A DNA stretch of 64,000 nt from Colwellia marinimaniae (GTDB taxonomy: Bacteria > Pseudomonadota > Gammaproteobacteria > Enterobacterales > Alteromonadaceae): assembly GCF_002207865.1 (NCBI RefSeq), contig NZ_BDQM01000004.1, positions 150,000 to 213,999 on the forward strand, read 5' to 3'. The notes beneath the pieces were generated by a model, which was not told the origin of the DNA, did no database searches, and saw only the letters and a program-made list of their open reading frames with translations. The translations under genes were made by a program, and so were the position numbers. This document shows, piece after piece, positions 18,294-28,216 of this stretch (positions within the stretch are counted from its first letter, which is position 1; each line of letters starts with the position of its first letter).

Positions 18294-19763
18294 ATGAGTA
18301 ATTTAGATTGTCAATCAGCGAGTGACATCGTCATTTTTGGAGCCTTAGGTGATTTATCACGACGTAAGCTATTACCCGCACTCTATCAATTGGAGGTGTC
18401 GGGTTTAATCCATAAAGATAGCCGTATAGTGGGCGCAGCAAGACAAGAACATAGTCTAGAAGAATTCAAAAGTATTGTGGTCGAGAATTTAACTAATTTT
18501 GTCAACGAAACAATAGATGAACAAGTACTGACATGTTTCATCAATCGTTTTGTTTATCAACAACTGGATTTTAAAGACAGTGCTTCATTTAATCTCTTAG
18601 CTGATGCACTCGCTAATGGCAATAAGACTCGTGTTTATTACTTTTCAACACCTCCGTCAATTTATGGTGATATTTGTCAGGGTTTAGCTCAGGCTAATTT
18701 AATTAATGATGCTGATCGTGTGGTTATGGAAAAGCCTATTGGTCACTCCTTAGAGTCTTCTATTGAAATCAATAACCAAGTTTCAAAATACTTCACAGAA
18801 AAGCAAACTTACCGAATTGATCACTATTTAGGTAAAGAAACGGTACTGAATCTTTTGGTGTTACGTTTTGCAAATTCATTGTTTACCAATAATTGGGATC
18901 GTAACAGTATCGACCATGTGCAAATCACCGTGGCTGAAAGTGTCGGTATTGAAGGTCGTTGGGGGTTTTATGACGAAGCAGGGCAACTGCGCGATATGGT
19001 ACAAAATCACCTATTGCAAATTTTGTCGCTATTGGCCATGGAGCCTCCTGCAGATTTAAGTGCCGAGAGTGTGCGTGCAGAAAAACTTAAAGTGATAAGA
19101 GCATTAAAGCCCATTAACCGCGAAAACATTAAAGATAAAGTGGTTCGTGGCCAATACAGTGATGGCTTTTTAGAAGGTGTTGCTGTACCAGGCTATTTAA
19201 ATGAAGAAGGTGCTAACGCCAACAGTAATACGGAAACCTTTGTCGCTATAAAAGCAGAGATAGATAACTGGCGTTGGAAAGGTGTGCCATTTTATCTTCG
19301 AACCGGCAAGCGTATGCAAAAGAAGCATAGTGAAATAGTCATACACTTTAAACAACAACCCCATAATATTTTTAAAGACAGTTACAGTGATTTACCTGCC
19401 AATAAATTAACCATTCGTTTGCAACCTGATGAAGGGGTTGAGTTACAAATGATGAACAAAATACCCGGTATAGCTTCACAGATGCTTATTCAAGAAAATA
19501 AATTGGATTTAAGTTTCTCTGATACCTATAAAGACCAGCGTGTTGTTGATGCTTATGAGCGCTTAATGTTAGAAGTGTTAAATGGTAATCAATCATTATT
19601 TGTTAGTCGTGACGAGGTTGAAGCCGCTTGGACTTGGGCTGATAGCATTATTGAAGCATGGAAAACCACCAATGAAGTACCTAAACCTTATGCTGCCGGT
19701 TCTTGGGGACCTGTAGCTTCTATTTCCTTAATCGCGCGTGATGATCGCCAATGGGTTGAATAA
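18294..19763 (+). CDS. zwf: Glucose-6-phosphate 1-dehydrogenase
   Basis: Zwf oxidises glucose-6-phosphate to 6-phosphogluconolactone, feeding the Entner-Doudoroff and pentose phosphate routes. The 489-residue protein has the NADP site GALGDLSRRKLLPAL (16-30), EKPIGHS (146-152) and the substrate-binding and catalytic motif RIDHYLGK (174-181), followed by FYLRTGKRM. It is the first gene of zwf-pgl-edd-eda, behind two HexR-type operators. Its stop TAA overlaps the pgl start (TAATG), which implies translational coupling. Confidence 0.95.
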   Translation: MSNLDCQSASDIVIFGALGDLSRRKLLPALYQLEVSGLIHKDSRIVGAARQEHSLEEFKSIVVENLTNFVNETIDEQVLTCFINRFVYQQLDFKDSASFNLLADALANGNKTRVYYFSTPPSIYGDICQGLAQANLINDADRVVMEKPIGHSLESSIEINNQVSKYFTEKQTYRIDHYLGKETVLNLLVLRFANSLFTNNWDRNSIDHVQITVAESVGIEGRWGFYDEAGQLRDMVQNHLLQILSLLAMEPPADLSAESVRAEKLKVIRALKPINRENIKDKVVRGQYSDGFLEGVAVPGYLNEEGANANSNTETFVAIKAEIDNWRWKGVPFYLRTGKRMQKKHSEIVIHFKQQPHNIFKDSYSDLPANKLTIRLQPDEGVELQMMNKIPGIASQMLIQENKLDLSFSDTYKDQRVVDAYERLMLEVLNGNQSLFVSRDEVEAAWTWADSIIEAWKTTNEVPKPYAAGSWGPVASISLIARDDRQWVE

Positions 19764-20458
19764 TGCACCAGTTAACAGAGTTCTCTACACGTAAAAATTT
19801 AGATGTTGCCTTGGCCCAAACAGTGAGTCAAATCCTTGCGCAAGCAATAAGCCTAAAAGGCAAAGCAAGTATCGCCGTTTCAGGTGGTTCAACACCGAAA
19901 GGCTTTTTTAAGGTGTTATCACAACGTGATATTGACTGGTCAAAAGTAACCATCACCTTAGCGGATGAACGTTGGGTGGCAATCGATAGTCAAGACAGTA
20001 ATACCCGCTTAGTGCATGAAAATTTACTACAAAATAATGCCGCGGCAGCGAATTTCTTTCACTTGAAACAAGGTGATGAATTAACGGATGAAACCCTTAC
20101 TGATTTAAACGTGGCGGCAAGTAAAACGTTATTACCACTGGATGTATTAATTTTAGGTATGGGCGAAGACGGTCATACTGCTTCATTATTCCCGTGTAGC
20201 GACGAAATTAATGTTGGCCTTGATGAGAAAAACGATGCAGTACTCATGAAAGTTCAACCTAAAACAGCGCCGCATCAACGTATCAGTTTTACTTTTGCTA
20301 GCTTAATCACCAGCAAAAATATTTTCCTTCATTCATGCGGAGAAGGAAAGAAGACGGTATTAACACAAGCGTTAAATGGTGATGATCCGTTTGAAATGCC
20401 GATCAGAGCATTTTTACAACACCCTAGCTTAAACACGCAAATTTTTTGGGCTCCCTAA
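19763..20458 (+). CDS. pgl: 6-phosphogluconolactonase
   Basis: Pgl hydrolyses 6-phosphogluconolactone to 6-phosphogluconate. The 231-residue protein belongs to the DevB/SOL-type family, with the phosphate-binding AVSGGSTPKGFF (about 37-48), ADERWVA and GMGEDGHTASLFP. The ATG at 19763 overlaps the zwf stop by one base. The next gene, edd, starts 61 bases after the pgl stop, so all three are likely on one transcript. Confidence 0.94.
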   Translation: MHQLTEFSTRKNLDVALAQTVSQILAQAISLKGKASIAVSGGSTPKGFFKVLSQRDIDWSKVTITLADERWVAIDSQDSNTRLVHENLLQNNAAAANFFHLKQGDELTDETLTDLNVAASKTLLPLDVLILGMGEDGHTASLFPCSDEINVGLDEKNDAVLMKVQPKTAPHQRISFTFASLITSKNIFLHSCGEGKKTVLTQALNGDDPFEMPIRAFLQHPSLNTQIFWAP

Positions 20459-20519
20459 CTCACTTGTCAAATAAGTTTAAGTAATAAATAAAATAAAAGT
20501 ATATAAGTTGAGAGAGAAA

Positions 20520-22334
20520 ATGAAACAGCAAATAGTAGATATTACCGACAGAATAATAAAACGTAGTGCTAAAACACGTGCTGAGTATTTAGCGAAAATT
20601 GACGCGGCAAAATCAGACACAGTACATCGTGCAGCTTTATCATGTGGTAACTTAGCCCACGGCTTTGCTGCCTGTGGCAAGGATGATAAGTCATCATTAC
20701 GCGGCATTCAACACTCAGATATCGCTATTGTTACATCTTACAATGATATGCTTAGTGCGCATCAACCGTATCAAACTTATCCTGATATCATTAAAGCTGC
20801 AGTAAAAGATGCCGGTGGTGTTGCCCAAGTCGCTGCTGGCGTACCTGCCATGTGTGACGGTGTTACGCAAGGTCAACCAGGTATGGATCTTAGCCTGATG
20901 AGTCGTGATGTAATTGCGATGTCAGCGGCTATAGGTTTATCTCACAACATGTTTGATGGCGCATTAATGTTAGGCATCTGTGACAAAATCGTACCGGGTT
21001 TGTTGATAGCGAGTATGACCTTTGGGCATTTACCTATTGTATTTATTCCTGCGGGGCCCATGCCTTCAGGTCTGCCAAACAAAGAAAAAGCTCGTGTGCG
21101 TCAGCAGCATGCTAAGGGTGAAGTAGATGAAGTAGTGTTACTTGAGGCTGAATCTGCATCATATCATTCTGCCGGTACTTGTACTTTCTTCGGCACAGCA
21201 AATTCAAATCAACTGGTTGTTGAAGTGATGGGCTTACATTTACCAGGTGCCTCTTTTATTGCACCTAATACCCAGCTTCGTGAAGAATTAACAAAGGCTG
21301 CTGCTCGTCAGGCGACACGTTTAACTCAGCAATCGGGTAACTATATGCCGATTGGTAAAATGGTCGATGAACGTTCAGTTGTTAACGCAATTGTTGCCTT
21401 GTTAGCAACGGGTGGCTCTACGAACTTGGTCATGCACATCATTGCTTTTGCTAAAGCGGCTGGCATCATTATTAACTTCCAAGATTTTAATGATTTATCT
21501 TCAGCGGTTCCTTTGCTTACCCGTATTTACCCTAATGGTCATGCGGATATCAACCAGTTCCAAGAAGCAGGTGGTATGGCATTACTGTTCCGTGAACTTA
21601 TTGAAGGCGGACTTGTATTTGAGGATGTTGAAACCATCTGTGGTCGCGGCTTAACTCGATACACTAAGAAGCCTGTGCTAGATAATGGACAGCTTAAGTG
21701 GGTTGATTGCGTTGAAAAGTCACTTGATGATGCAATTATTGCCACAGTTGCTAAGCCATTCAGTTCTCATGGTGGTTTACGAGTGATGAAAGGTAATTTA
21801 GGTGTTGCTGTTATTAAAACGTCATCACTTAGAGAAGGCAGCTTTGTTATTAACGCTCCAGCGGTTGTTTTTGAAGACCAGCATCAATTACAGGCGGCAT
21901 TTGACGCCGGTGAACTCGAAAAAGATTTTGTTGCAGTGGTAAGATTCCAAGGGCCTAAAGCGCGTGGTATGCCTGAATTACATAAATTAACGCCATTGTT
22001 AGGCGTGCTGCAAGACAAAGGCTTTAAAGTAGCCCTTCTTACTGACGGACGTATGTCTGGTGCTTCGGGTAAGGTACCTGCAGCCATTCATTTATGCCCT
22101 GAGGCACTTGATGGTGGTTTGATTGCTAAGGTTCAGACAGGCGACATGATTAACCTCAATGGTGAAACAGGTGAGTTAACATTGCTCGTTGATGAGCAGG
22201 AATTAGCCAATCGTAAGACGGCACTATTTCAAGTTAATGGCCACCATGAAGGTATGGGGCGTGAGTTATTTGGCTTTATGCGCCGTAACTTGAGTTCAGC
22301 TGAAACAGGTGCCTGTTCGCTATTCGACTCTTAA
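20520..22334 (+). CDS. edd: Phosphogluconate dehydratase
   Basis: Edd removes water from 6-phosphogluconate to give 2-keto-3-deoxy-6-phosphogluconate, using a 4Fe-4S cluster. The 604-residue IlvD/Edd-family protein shows [28 protein letters not shown], the cluster region [26 protein letters not shown] and [17 protein letters not shown]. The start ATG 20520 follows GAGAGAG; the in-frame TTG at 20508 would put this Shine-Dalgarno inside the gene. A 132-base gap with two hairpins separates edd from eda. Confidence 0.94.
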   Translation: MKQQIVDITDRIIKRSAKTRAEYLAKIDAAKSDTVHRAALSCGNLAHGFAACGKDDKSSLRGIQHSDIAIVTSYNDMLSAHQPYQTYPDIIKAAVKDAGGVAQVAAGVPAMCDGVTQGQPGMDLSLMSRDVIAMSAAIGLSHNMFDGALMLGICDKIVPGLLIASMTFGHLPIVFIPAGPMPSGLPNKEKARVRQQHAKGEVDEVVLLEAESASYHSAGTCTFFGTANSNQLVVEVMGLHLPGASFIAPNTQLREELTKAAARQATRLTQQSGNYMPIGKMVDERSVVNAIVALLATGGSTNLVMHIIAFAKAAGIIINFQDFNDLSSAVPLLTRIYPNGHADINQFQEAGGMALLFRELIEGGLVFEDVETICGRGLTRYTKKPVLDNGQLKWVDCVEKSLDDAIIATVAKPFSSHGGLRVMKGNLGVAVIKTSSLREGSFVINAPAVVFEDQHQLQAAFDAGELEKDFVAVVRFQGPKARGMPELHKLTPLLGVLQDKGFKVALLTDGRMSGASGKVPAAIHLCPEALDGGLIAKVQTGDMINLNGETGELTLLVDEQELANRKTALFQVNGHHEGMGRELFGFMRRNLSSAETGACSLFDS

Positions 22335-22366
22335 TCACTAGTAATAAGAGTAAAGAACAGATAACG

Positions 22367-22394
22367 ATTAAGGAGTCATACCTTGGCTCCTTAA
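22367..22394 (+). other. Intercistronic hairpin 1 between edd and eda
   Basis: TTAAGGAG (22367-22374) pairs with CTCCTTAA (22387-22394) over a 12-base loop. A TAATTAATAATTT stretch follows, so partial termination or RNA-end protection are both possible. Confidence 0.45.
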
Positions 22395-22419
22395 TAATTA
22401 ATAATTTAAAGCATTCAGC

Positions 22420-22446
22420 GCCTATTTAACCCTAGGTTTAATAGGC
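22420..22446 (+). other. Intercistronic hairpin 2 just upstream of eda
   Basis: GCCTATTTAACC and GGTTTAATAGGC form a 12-bp stem with one mismatch around a CTA loop, ending 20 bases before the eda start. The near-symmetry could also be an operator. It has no T tract, so it is not a standard terminator. Confidence 0.5.
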
Positions 22447-22466
22447 CAAGAAAATAGAGAGGATTT

Positions 22467-23114
22467 ATGACAGTATCAAAAAATTGGCAAATCATGCCAA
22501 AGGACCTTTTCAACATGGGGCCTATTGTTCCTGTATTAGTAATCAATAAAGTTGAAGATGCGTTGTATATTGCGGAAGCATTATTAGCTGCGGATGTTAA
22601 TGTCTTAGAAGTAACCTTACGTACGCCCGTCGCACTTGATGTGATTAGTATCATTGCCAAAGAGCTGCCAGAAGCGATCATTGGCTCAGGTACAGTGACC
22701 AATCGTCATCAGTTACAGCAGTCTTATGATGCTGGTGCTAAATTTGCAATTAGCCCAGGTTTAACCAAAGACTTATTACAAGCCGGCAATGACGGTAATA
22801 TTGCCCTAATACCCGGTATATCTTCAATTTCTGAGCTTATGGATGGAGCAGATTATGGTTACGACCATTTGAAATTCTTCCCAGCAGAAGCATCCGGTGG
22901 TATTAAGGCCCTTAAATCAATTGGTGGACCTTTCCCAGACATTCGTTTTTGCCCAACAGGAGGCATAAATTTAAATAACGTGCGTGACTATTTGGCCTTA
23001 CCTAATGTTGTTTGTTGTGGTGGCTCATGGTTAGTATCAAGTGAAATTGTTGACAATAAGAACTGGTCGGAAATTACTAAATTAGCCAAACAAGCCTTAG
23101 TCCATGTAAAGTAG
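22467..23114 (+). CDS. eda: 2-keto-3-deoxy-6-phosphogluconate aldolase
   Basis: Eda cleaves 2-keto-3-deoxy-6-phosphogluconate to pyruvate and glyceraldehyde-3-phosphate by a Schiff-base mechanism. The 215-residue class I aldolase has VNVLEVTLRTP with the catalytic Glu48, GSGTVTN, FAISPGLT and the Schiff-base Lys136 in LKFFPAEASGG, then FCPTGGINLNN. AGAGAGG (22454-22460) is the Shine-Dalgarno. It is the last gene of the zwf operon and is followed by a strong terminator. Confidence 0.94.
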   Translation: MTVSKNWQIMPKDLFNMGPIVPVLVINKVEDALYIAEALLAADVNVLEVTLRTPVALDVISIIAKELPEAIIGSGTVTNRHQLQQSYDAGAKFAISPGLTKDLLQAGNDGNIALIPGISSISELMDGADYGYDHLKFFPAEASGGIKALKSIGGPFPDIRFCPTGGINLNNVRDYLALPNVVCCGGSWLVSSEIVDNKNWSEITKLAKQALVHVK

Positions 23115-23183
23115 CTCAGGGGTACAAATTACCAGCAAAAGCACTAAGGGTATAGCTACTCTGAGGGTGAGATAACCACCATT

Positions 23184-23221
23184 AAAAAAGCCAGTCATTA
23201 TAAATAATGACTGGCTTTTTA
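23184..23221 (+). terminator. Terminator of the zwf-pgl-edd-eda operon
   Basis: AAAAAGCCAGTCATTA pairs perfectly with TAATGACTGGCTTTTT across a TAAA loop, with a terminal T tract. Its A tract could also stop transcription arriving from the minus-strand gene to the right. Confidence 0.9.
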
Positions 23222-23266
23222 TGTATGTCGTTTAAAAGATTATTAATTGCGATAGCAGTAACGATT

Positions 23267-24220
23267 TTATTGGTTGTTTTGAGCTATTTTTAAACGTTCA
23301 GCCATTGATAGTGGTTCTTCTTTAGCTTTATTCGCATCTACATTGACAGTTTTTACTTCTTTCTCTATTTTACTGTCACCTTTAAATACCGATTTCATCA
23401 TATTTTTCATACCATTGAAACTGTCTTTAGGCGATTGACTGGCTTCGTAGGAGTCATATAAAGGTGATTGGCTTGCCGTTTTTTCTACTTTTTTAGCCGG
23501 TTTTTTAGTGACTTTTTTAGCTTCTTGTTTAGCCTGAGTTTTTACGGACTCTTTTATTGCAACCGGTGTTTCCTCAAGCTTTGCTTCGTTGGGTTCAACA
23601 CGCTGATGAGGGGTAGCTAATATTTCTTGCGCAAGCTTGGCTTTGCTTCCTTGGGCATTGTCTGCTAACAAGTTGTTTTCCTGCTCTTGTAGTATTGCTG
23701 TACTTGGAGTACAAGAGGGCATGAAGATATCATTCGAGCTCATTCTATGGGTAAAATCATCAACCACGGCTGACATTTCTGTTTCCGCAATATGTACCGC
23801 GTCTTTAACCTGAGATAGCTTACGGCTTAAATTTTTGTACTTCTTCTCGATGTTATCGATAGCACCTTTAACATCATCATTTAAATTTTTGGTCAAGTCT
23901 TTATAGCTGGCAATTTGTTGTTCAAACTTAGCTAAAGATGACTGGCTGTGATTAATACTATCGTCAATGGAGGTTAATTTTCCTTCTAAGCGCTGCTTTT
24001 TAGCTAAAAACTGATCAGAAATTTCTTTTGGTATTAATGGCGCTTGTACTGTTGGCGGAAGTACATCGACAAATTCACTAATACAATTGACTGGCTTCCA
24101 TTGATTAAATGAAGGATGCCAGCCATAGACATTAGGGTTAGTGGCTAAATAATCTTTTGCTGCATCTAAATCTAAGGGGGCAGTAATTTCGCCATTATTT
24201 GAAAAAAACCATTTTTTCAT
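23267..24220 (-). CDS. GYF_2-domain, coiled-coil protein A
   Basis: The first 50 residues (MKKWFFSNNGEITAPL ... YGWHPSFNQWKPV) fit the GYF_2 (DUF4339) domain, a small fold usually involved in binding proline-rich partners. Residues 65-155 are a predicted coiled coil. The rest, to residue 317, is low-complexity: a Lys/Ala/Glu-rich basic stretch near 220-250 and a short C-terminal motif SMAERLKIA. There is no signal peptide or membrane segment, so it should be cytoplasmic. Its N-terminus is nearly the same as that of the next minus-strand gene, so the two arose by tandem duplication. Function unknown. Confidence 0.65.
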   Translation of the reverse strand: MKKWFFSNNGEITAPLDLDAAKDYLATNPNVYGWHPSFNQWKPVNCISEFVDVLPPTVQAPLIPKEISDQFLAKKQRLEGKLTSIDDSINHSQSSLAKFEQQIASYKDLTKNLNDDVKGAIDNIEKKYKNLSRKLSQVKDAVHIAETEMSAVVDDFTHRMSSNDIFMPSCTPSTAILQEQENNLLADNAQGSKAKLAQEILATPHQRVEPNEAKLEETPVAIKESVKTQAKQEAKKVTKKPAKKVEKTASQSPLYDSYEASQSPKDSFNGMKNMMKSVFKGDSKIEKEVKTVNVDANKAKEEPLSMAERLKIAQNNQ

Positions 24221-24303
24221 AGTAAATACTCTTATCTGTTAACTTTAGTGTTTATGATGAATCGGATTCACTGGTTAACTGTTAGTTAAATATGCTGAAG
24301 TCA

Positions 24304-24735
24304 TTAGTAATCAGCTTTAATTACGTTAGCTAGGTTCTTTTGTAAAGCGGCGTACTGCTCTTCAATTGTCTTAACGACCACTCTAACTTCTTCCGTTAAA
24401 TTATGGGCAATAGTGCTATAATTATCTAATTCGGTATCTATTTCATATAAAGAGTCGGAAGTGATTTTAATTGTTTTATCTATACGTTCTAAGGTTGTTA
24501 TTAATTCTTTTTCTTCGCCAATTAAATCATCAATAAGATCATTGGGGATGGCTACTGGCGGAGGAGGGGGCGTGACTGATGTTTCAAATTCATTAATACA
24601 ACTAACCGGAACCCAATGAGTATAAGAAGGATGCCAAGCATATAAGTCAGGATTTTTAGAAATAAATTCGTTTGACTCTTTTAATGCTAAAGGGCCAGTT
24701 ACTTCTCCATTGTCAGAAAAAAACCATTTTTTCAT
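24304..24735 (-). CDS. GYF_2-domain, coiled-coil protein B
   Basis: This 143-residue paralogue of protein A shares MKKWFFSDNGEVTGPL, then YAWHPSYTHWVPVSCINEF, the GYF_2 (DUF4339) pattern. A PPPPPVAIP linker (about residues 56-64) leads to a coiled coil (about 70-135). It lacks the long basic tail of A. The poly-proline linker is notable because GYF-type domains bind proline-rich peptides, so self- or cross-binding between A and B is conceivable. It lies 83 bases upstream of A on the same strand, probably in one operon. No function is known. Confidence 0.65.
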   Translation of the reverse strand: MKKWFFSDNGEVTGPLALKESNEFISKNPDLYAWHPSYTHWVPVSCINEFETSVTPPPPPVAIPNDLIDDLIGEEKELITTLERIDKTIKITSDSLYEIDTELDNYSTIAHNLTEEVRVVVKTIEEQYAALQKNLANVIKADY

Positions 24736-25044
24736 AATAATTATTACTCTCTTTTATATTCGTTACCTTACTCTTAACTAGGTAACAATAATGACCTATC
24801 TAATTTATTAACAGCTGGCCGACAACTATTCACCATTTAACGTTAGCCTAGAGCAACAGTCAAGCTATTTGTTAATGCTAAGTTATTGTTTGTATAATAC
24901 CAATTTGATGAAATTTCTCGCTGAGTGGGAAAGAACTTAATCAACTTGGTATATCTTTCCAGAGTTAGCTTGTTGGGTGATTTAGCTTAGGTCGAGTAGA
25001 TGACTACTCCTCATATTCATTGATAAAGTAGCTGGGATTTAGAC
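24736..25044. other. Intergenic region upstream of the GYF_2 pair
   Basis: This should contain the promoter of the GYF_2 pair. The only distinct structure is the 56-bp inverted-repeat element at 24897-24952; no gene is visible. Confidence 0.4.
24897..24952. repeat. 56-bp inverted-repeat element (ATACCAA...TTGGTAT)
   Basis: ATACCAATTTGATGA and TAATCAACTTGGTAT are inverted copies with 13 of 15 matches, separated by 26 bases. Single half-copies of the end sequence occur at about 14489-14499 (TAATTGGTATA) and 44258-44266 (CTTATACCAAT region). This suggests a small dispersed repeat family. Confidence 0.5.
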
Positions 25045-25082
25045 AAAAAAAAGCCAGTTATATTATTTTATAACTGGCTTTA
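25045..25082 (-). terminator. Terminator of rne
   Basis: Read on the minus strand, AAAGCCAGTTAT and ATAACTGGCTTT pair over an 8-base loop and are followed by a run of eight T. It ends 20 bases downstream of the rne stop. Confidence 0.9.
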
Positions 25083-25102
25083 AACGTTAAGTTAGGTGTG
25101 CT

Positions 25103-28100
25103 TTACGGCTTAGTTGCCTGCGCAGCGCTACGGTTTACTACATCAGCCGTTATAGCCGTTCTGCCTGATGACTGATGAGCGAGTCGCTCACTATCGGCCA
25201 TAAAGCTAGTCGGAATTTCTTTAATGGTGGTGATAGTTTCCGTTTTTGTCATAGGCGCCGTGGCATGGCCAGAAAGGCGATTTGCTTTTTTAACTTGCCT
25301 GGCTAGCTTTTTATCCTTAGGTGCCGATTTCTTTGTCACCGGGGCTGCTTTTTTAGTCGTAGTAGCCGGTTTTTCAACTTTTTCAACTGGCACCGTCTCA
25401 ACCTTTTCTTCTTGAACTTTGCTGTCGGTATTAGCGGTTTCAGTGTCAATAGCTACCGGAGTGACAATATCTTCGCTTTGTTGCTCAACAACTTCAGCCG
25501 TTTGATTTGTCACTACTGAGGTTACTTTAGTTTCGTCAACGTCTGCGGTGGTTGCCGTTAACGTTTCTTTAGTTGCAGTAATATCTTCTTTTTGCTCTAA
25601 AGGTAACTCTTGTTGAACTTCTGTTACTGGCTCCGCAACCTCAGTTGTTGACGTGTCTTCTTTGGCTTGCGGCGCAGCAATTACTGCTGCGCTTGCTAAC
25701 GGCTCTTCAACAGTAGATTCAATTGTCGGTGTTGTCACTGCTGCAACGACTTCATCTTTAACAACTTCATCAGATGTTGCTTTATCGACTTCAGTTGAGG
25801 ACGTCTCTACTTCAGACTGTGCGGCCATTTCTGCCGTAACAGGATTAGCAGTAGCAGGGTAACGCGCTTCTACTGATTCATCGACAGTCAAAGTTTCACT
25901 GGTTAATGGCTGCTCTTGCGCTGCAGTTTCAGCACTGTTTTCACTATTACGACGACGACGTTGTCCATTTGCTCTTAGGTGTCTAGGTGAACGTCTATTT
26001 CGTGGTCGGTCATCATGTTTTGCTTCGCTTTCTGCCACAGGATTATTAAGCTGTTCAGTCTCAATAACTTTAACTGCGGTTGATTGTTCAGTCTCAATAA
26101 CTTTAACTGAGGTTGATTGTTCAGCGCTATCAATAGCTTTACTAGGTATTTCAATACGTATTTTTTTGCGACTAGTTCTACGTTGACGACGCTCAGTGAC
26201 TTTATCTTCTTTAACAACTTTATCTTTATCTAGATTGTCATTCTTACGCGCTTGTCTCTTCGGCTTATTCAGTTCGTCATCACGAGTGGAACGGGTATTT
26301 CTTGCTTCACTGCTATTACTGGTTGAGCGAGTCGAAGAATTGTCCTCGTTGCGATCATTTTGTTCGATGCGATTACGATTACCGCTACGACTATTACGAC
26401 GCTTACCTTGTTGATTCTCACGTCTACTTTGCGAACGTCTAGGCTTATCACTGGTGTTACTTTCTTTTACATCTTTTACATCTTTAACTTCTTCAGCTAC
26501 TTTTTCAGTAACAAAAAGTCCCTTTAACCAAGCAAATAATCCCTTAGGATTTTCTTGCTTTTCTGTCTTTGTTTGTTCAGCTTTTTTGCTTAAGTCACTT
26601 GGTCGTGGGGCAGGTGTTGGTGTTGTCATGCCTTGAATTAAGGGTTCATCACGTTTTGCCGTCACTTTATCAAATTTAGGCATTTTAGCTTCTTCAATTT
26701 CAGCTTGTTTTACCGGTAATTCATAACTTGCTTCTTCGACAGTTTCATCAGTTTTAACACGCAGTACTTCGTATTGCGGGGTATCCATATGTGGATTAGG
26801 AATGATTAAAACCCTGACATTATGATGCTTTTCAATATGCATCACTGAACGGCGCTTTTCATTTAATAAATAAGTAGCAACAGGTACTGGCACTTGTGCT
26901 TGTACCTGTAAGGTATTATCTTTAATGGCTTCTTCTTCCATTAAGCGTAATATCGATAACGCTAAAGACTCAACACCACGTACATGACCGGTACCACTAC
27001 AACGAGGACATACCCCTTGGCTTGTTTCACCAATTGACGGACGTAAACGTTGACGAGACATTTCTAATAAGCCAAAACGAGAGATCTTACCTAATTGAAT
27101 GCGGGCTCTGTCCTGGTGAACTGAATCACGCATTCTATTTTCTACTTCACGTTGGTGTCGAACGGGTGTCATATCGATAAAGTCAATAACGATTAAACCA
27201 CCCAAATCACGTAAACGTAGCTGACGAGCAATCTCTTCAGCCGCTTCCAAATTGGTATTGAAAGCCGTCTCTTCAATGTCACTACCCTTAGTGGCTCTAG
27301 CTGAGTTGATATCAATGGAAGTCATGGCTTCGGTCGGGTCAATTACGATTGAACCACCAGAAGGTAGGCGTACTTCACGTTGAAAAGCCGTTTCAATTTG
27401 TGTTTCAATTTGGTAATGAGTAAATAAAGGTACATCACTGGTATAAAGTTTTATTTTACTTAAGAAATCAGGGCGAACCACCTCGATGTGCTTTTTAACA
27501 CTTTCAAAGGTTTTAGGGCGATCAATCAATACTTCACCAATATCACGGCGTAAATAGTCTCGAATGGCGCGTAAAATAAGGTTTGTTTCTTGGTGAATTA
27601 AGAAAGGTGCCGGGCGAGTTTTTCCGGCGTCACTGATTGCTTGCCAGTGATGTAAAAGGACACTGAGATCCCATGCTAATTCGTCATAATCTTTGCCAAC
27701 GCCAGCGGTTCTGACAATTAAGCCCATGCCTTTAGGTAATTCTAACTTATTTAAAGACGCTTTTAATTCGGTTCTTTCATCACCTTCAATGCGGCGTGAG
27801 ATACCACCAGCACGAGGATTATTTGGCATTAATACTAAATAGCTACCGGCGAGGCTTATAAAGGTAGTAAGCGCGGCACCTTTTTGGCCACGTTCTTCTT
27901 TATCTATTTGAACAATAACCTCTTGGCCTTCGCGCAAGACTTCTTTAATGTTAGGGCGACCTTGAAAGGTATAGCCTTTAGGGAAGTATTCACGCGCAAT
28001 TTCTTTCATTGGTAAGAAACCATGGCGGTCAGCGCCATAATCAACAAAAGCAGCTTCTAAAGAAGGCTCAATACGGGTGATTTTTGCTTTATATATATTA

Positions 28101-28216
28101 GATTTTTTTTGTTCATGTCCAGGACTTTCAATATCCAAATCGTAAAGTTTTTGGCCATCTACTAGTGCTACGCGCAATTCTTCTGATTGGGTAGCGTTAA
28201 TTAACATACGTTTCAT
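25103..28216 (-). CDS. rne: Ribonuclease E
   Basis: RNase E is the membrane-associated endonuclease that starts mRNA decay and matures rRNA and tRNA. The 1037-residue length fits E. coli (1061). The N-terminal half is catalytic: S1 domain (about 37-120), Asp302 ([12 protein letters not shown]) and Asp345 (VIDFIDM) as metal ligands, and Cys403/Cys406 of the Zn-link in [10 protein letters not shown]. Residues about 510-1037 are the disordered scaffold, with Arg-rich RNA-binding runs (about 590-770) and Glu/Thr/Val-rich spacers. An in-frame 33-bp tandem duplication lies at 26052-26117. Its promoter and long 5' leader lie in the 690-base spacer shared with rluC. Confidence 0.95.
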   Translation of the reverse strand: MKRMLINATQSEELRVALVDGQKLYDLDIESPGHEQKKSNIYKAKITRIEPSLEAAFVDYGADRHGFLPMKEIAREYFPKGYTFQGRPNIKEVLREGQEVIVQIDKEERGQKGAALTTFISLAGSYLVLMPNNPRAGGISRRIEGDERTELKASLNKLELPKGMGLIVRTAGVGKDYDELAWDLSVLLHHWQAISDAGKTRPAPFLIHQETNLILRAIRDYLRRDIGEVLIDRPKTFESVKKHIEVVRPDFLSKIKLYTSDVPLFTHYQIETQIETAFQREVRLPSGGSIVIDPTEAMTSIDINSARATKGSDIEETAFNTNLEAAEEIARQLRLRDLGGLIVIDFIDMTPVRHQREVENRMRDSVHQDRARIQLGKISRFGLLEMSRQRLRPSIGETSQGVCPRCSGTGHVRGVESLALSILRLMEEEAIKDNTLQVQAQVPVPVATYLLNEKRRSVMHIEKHHNVRVLIIPNPHMDTPQYEVLRVKTDETVEEASYELPVKQAEIEEAKMPKFDKVTAKRDEPLIQGMTTPTPAPRPSDLSKKAEQTKTEKQENPKGLFAWLKGLFVTEKVAEEVKDVKDVKESNTSDKPRRSQSRRENQQGKRRNSRSGNRNRIEQNDRNEDNSSTRSTSNSSEARNTRSTRDDELNKPKRQARKNDNLDKDKVVKEDKVTERRQRRTSRKKIRIEIPSKAIDSAEQSTSVKVIETEQSTAVKVIETEQLNNPVAESEAKHDDRPRNRRSPRHLRANGQRRRRNSENSAETAAQEQPLTSETLTVDESVEARYPATANPVTAEMAAQSEVETSSTEVDKATSDEVVKDEVVAAVTTPTIESTVEEPLASAAVIAAPQAKEDTSTTEVAEPVTEVQQELPLEQKEDITATKETLTATTADVDETKVTSVVTNQTAEVVEQQSEDIVTPVAIDTETANTDSKVQEEKVETVPVEKVEKPATTTKKAAPVTKKSAPKDKKLARQVKKANRLSGHATAPMTKTETITTIKEIPTSFMADSERLAHQSSGRTAITADVVNRSAAQATKP
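26052..26117 (-). repeat. 33-bp tandem duplication inside the rne scaffold region
   Basis: Two head-to-tail copies of a 33-bp unit differ at one base and encode [11 protein letters not shown] and [11 protein letters not shown]; the start of a third copy (EQLNN in the protein, TGTTCAG at the other DNA edge) is visible. The frame is kept. Confidence 0.8.

Noticed and set aside
25974..26451. Overlapping frames on both strands in the rne scaffold region
   Set aside because: They come from the low-complexity Arg/Glu/Thr codons of RNase E and have no start signals.
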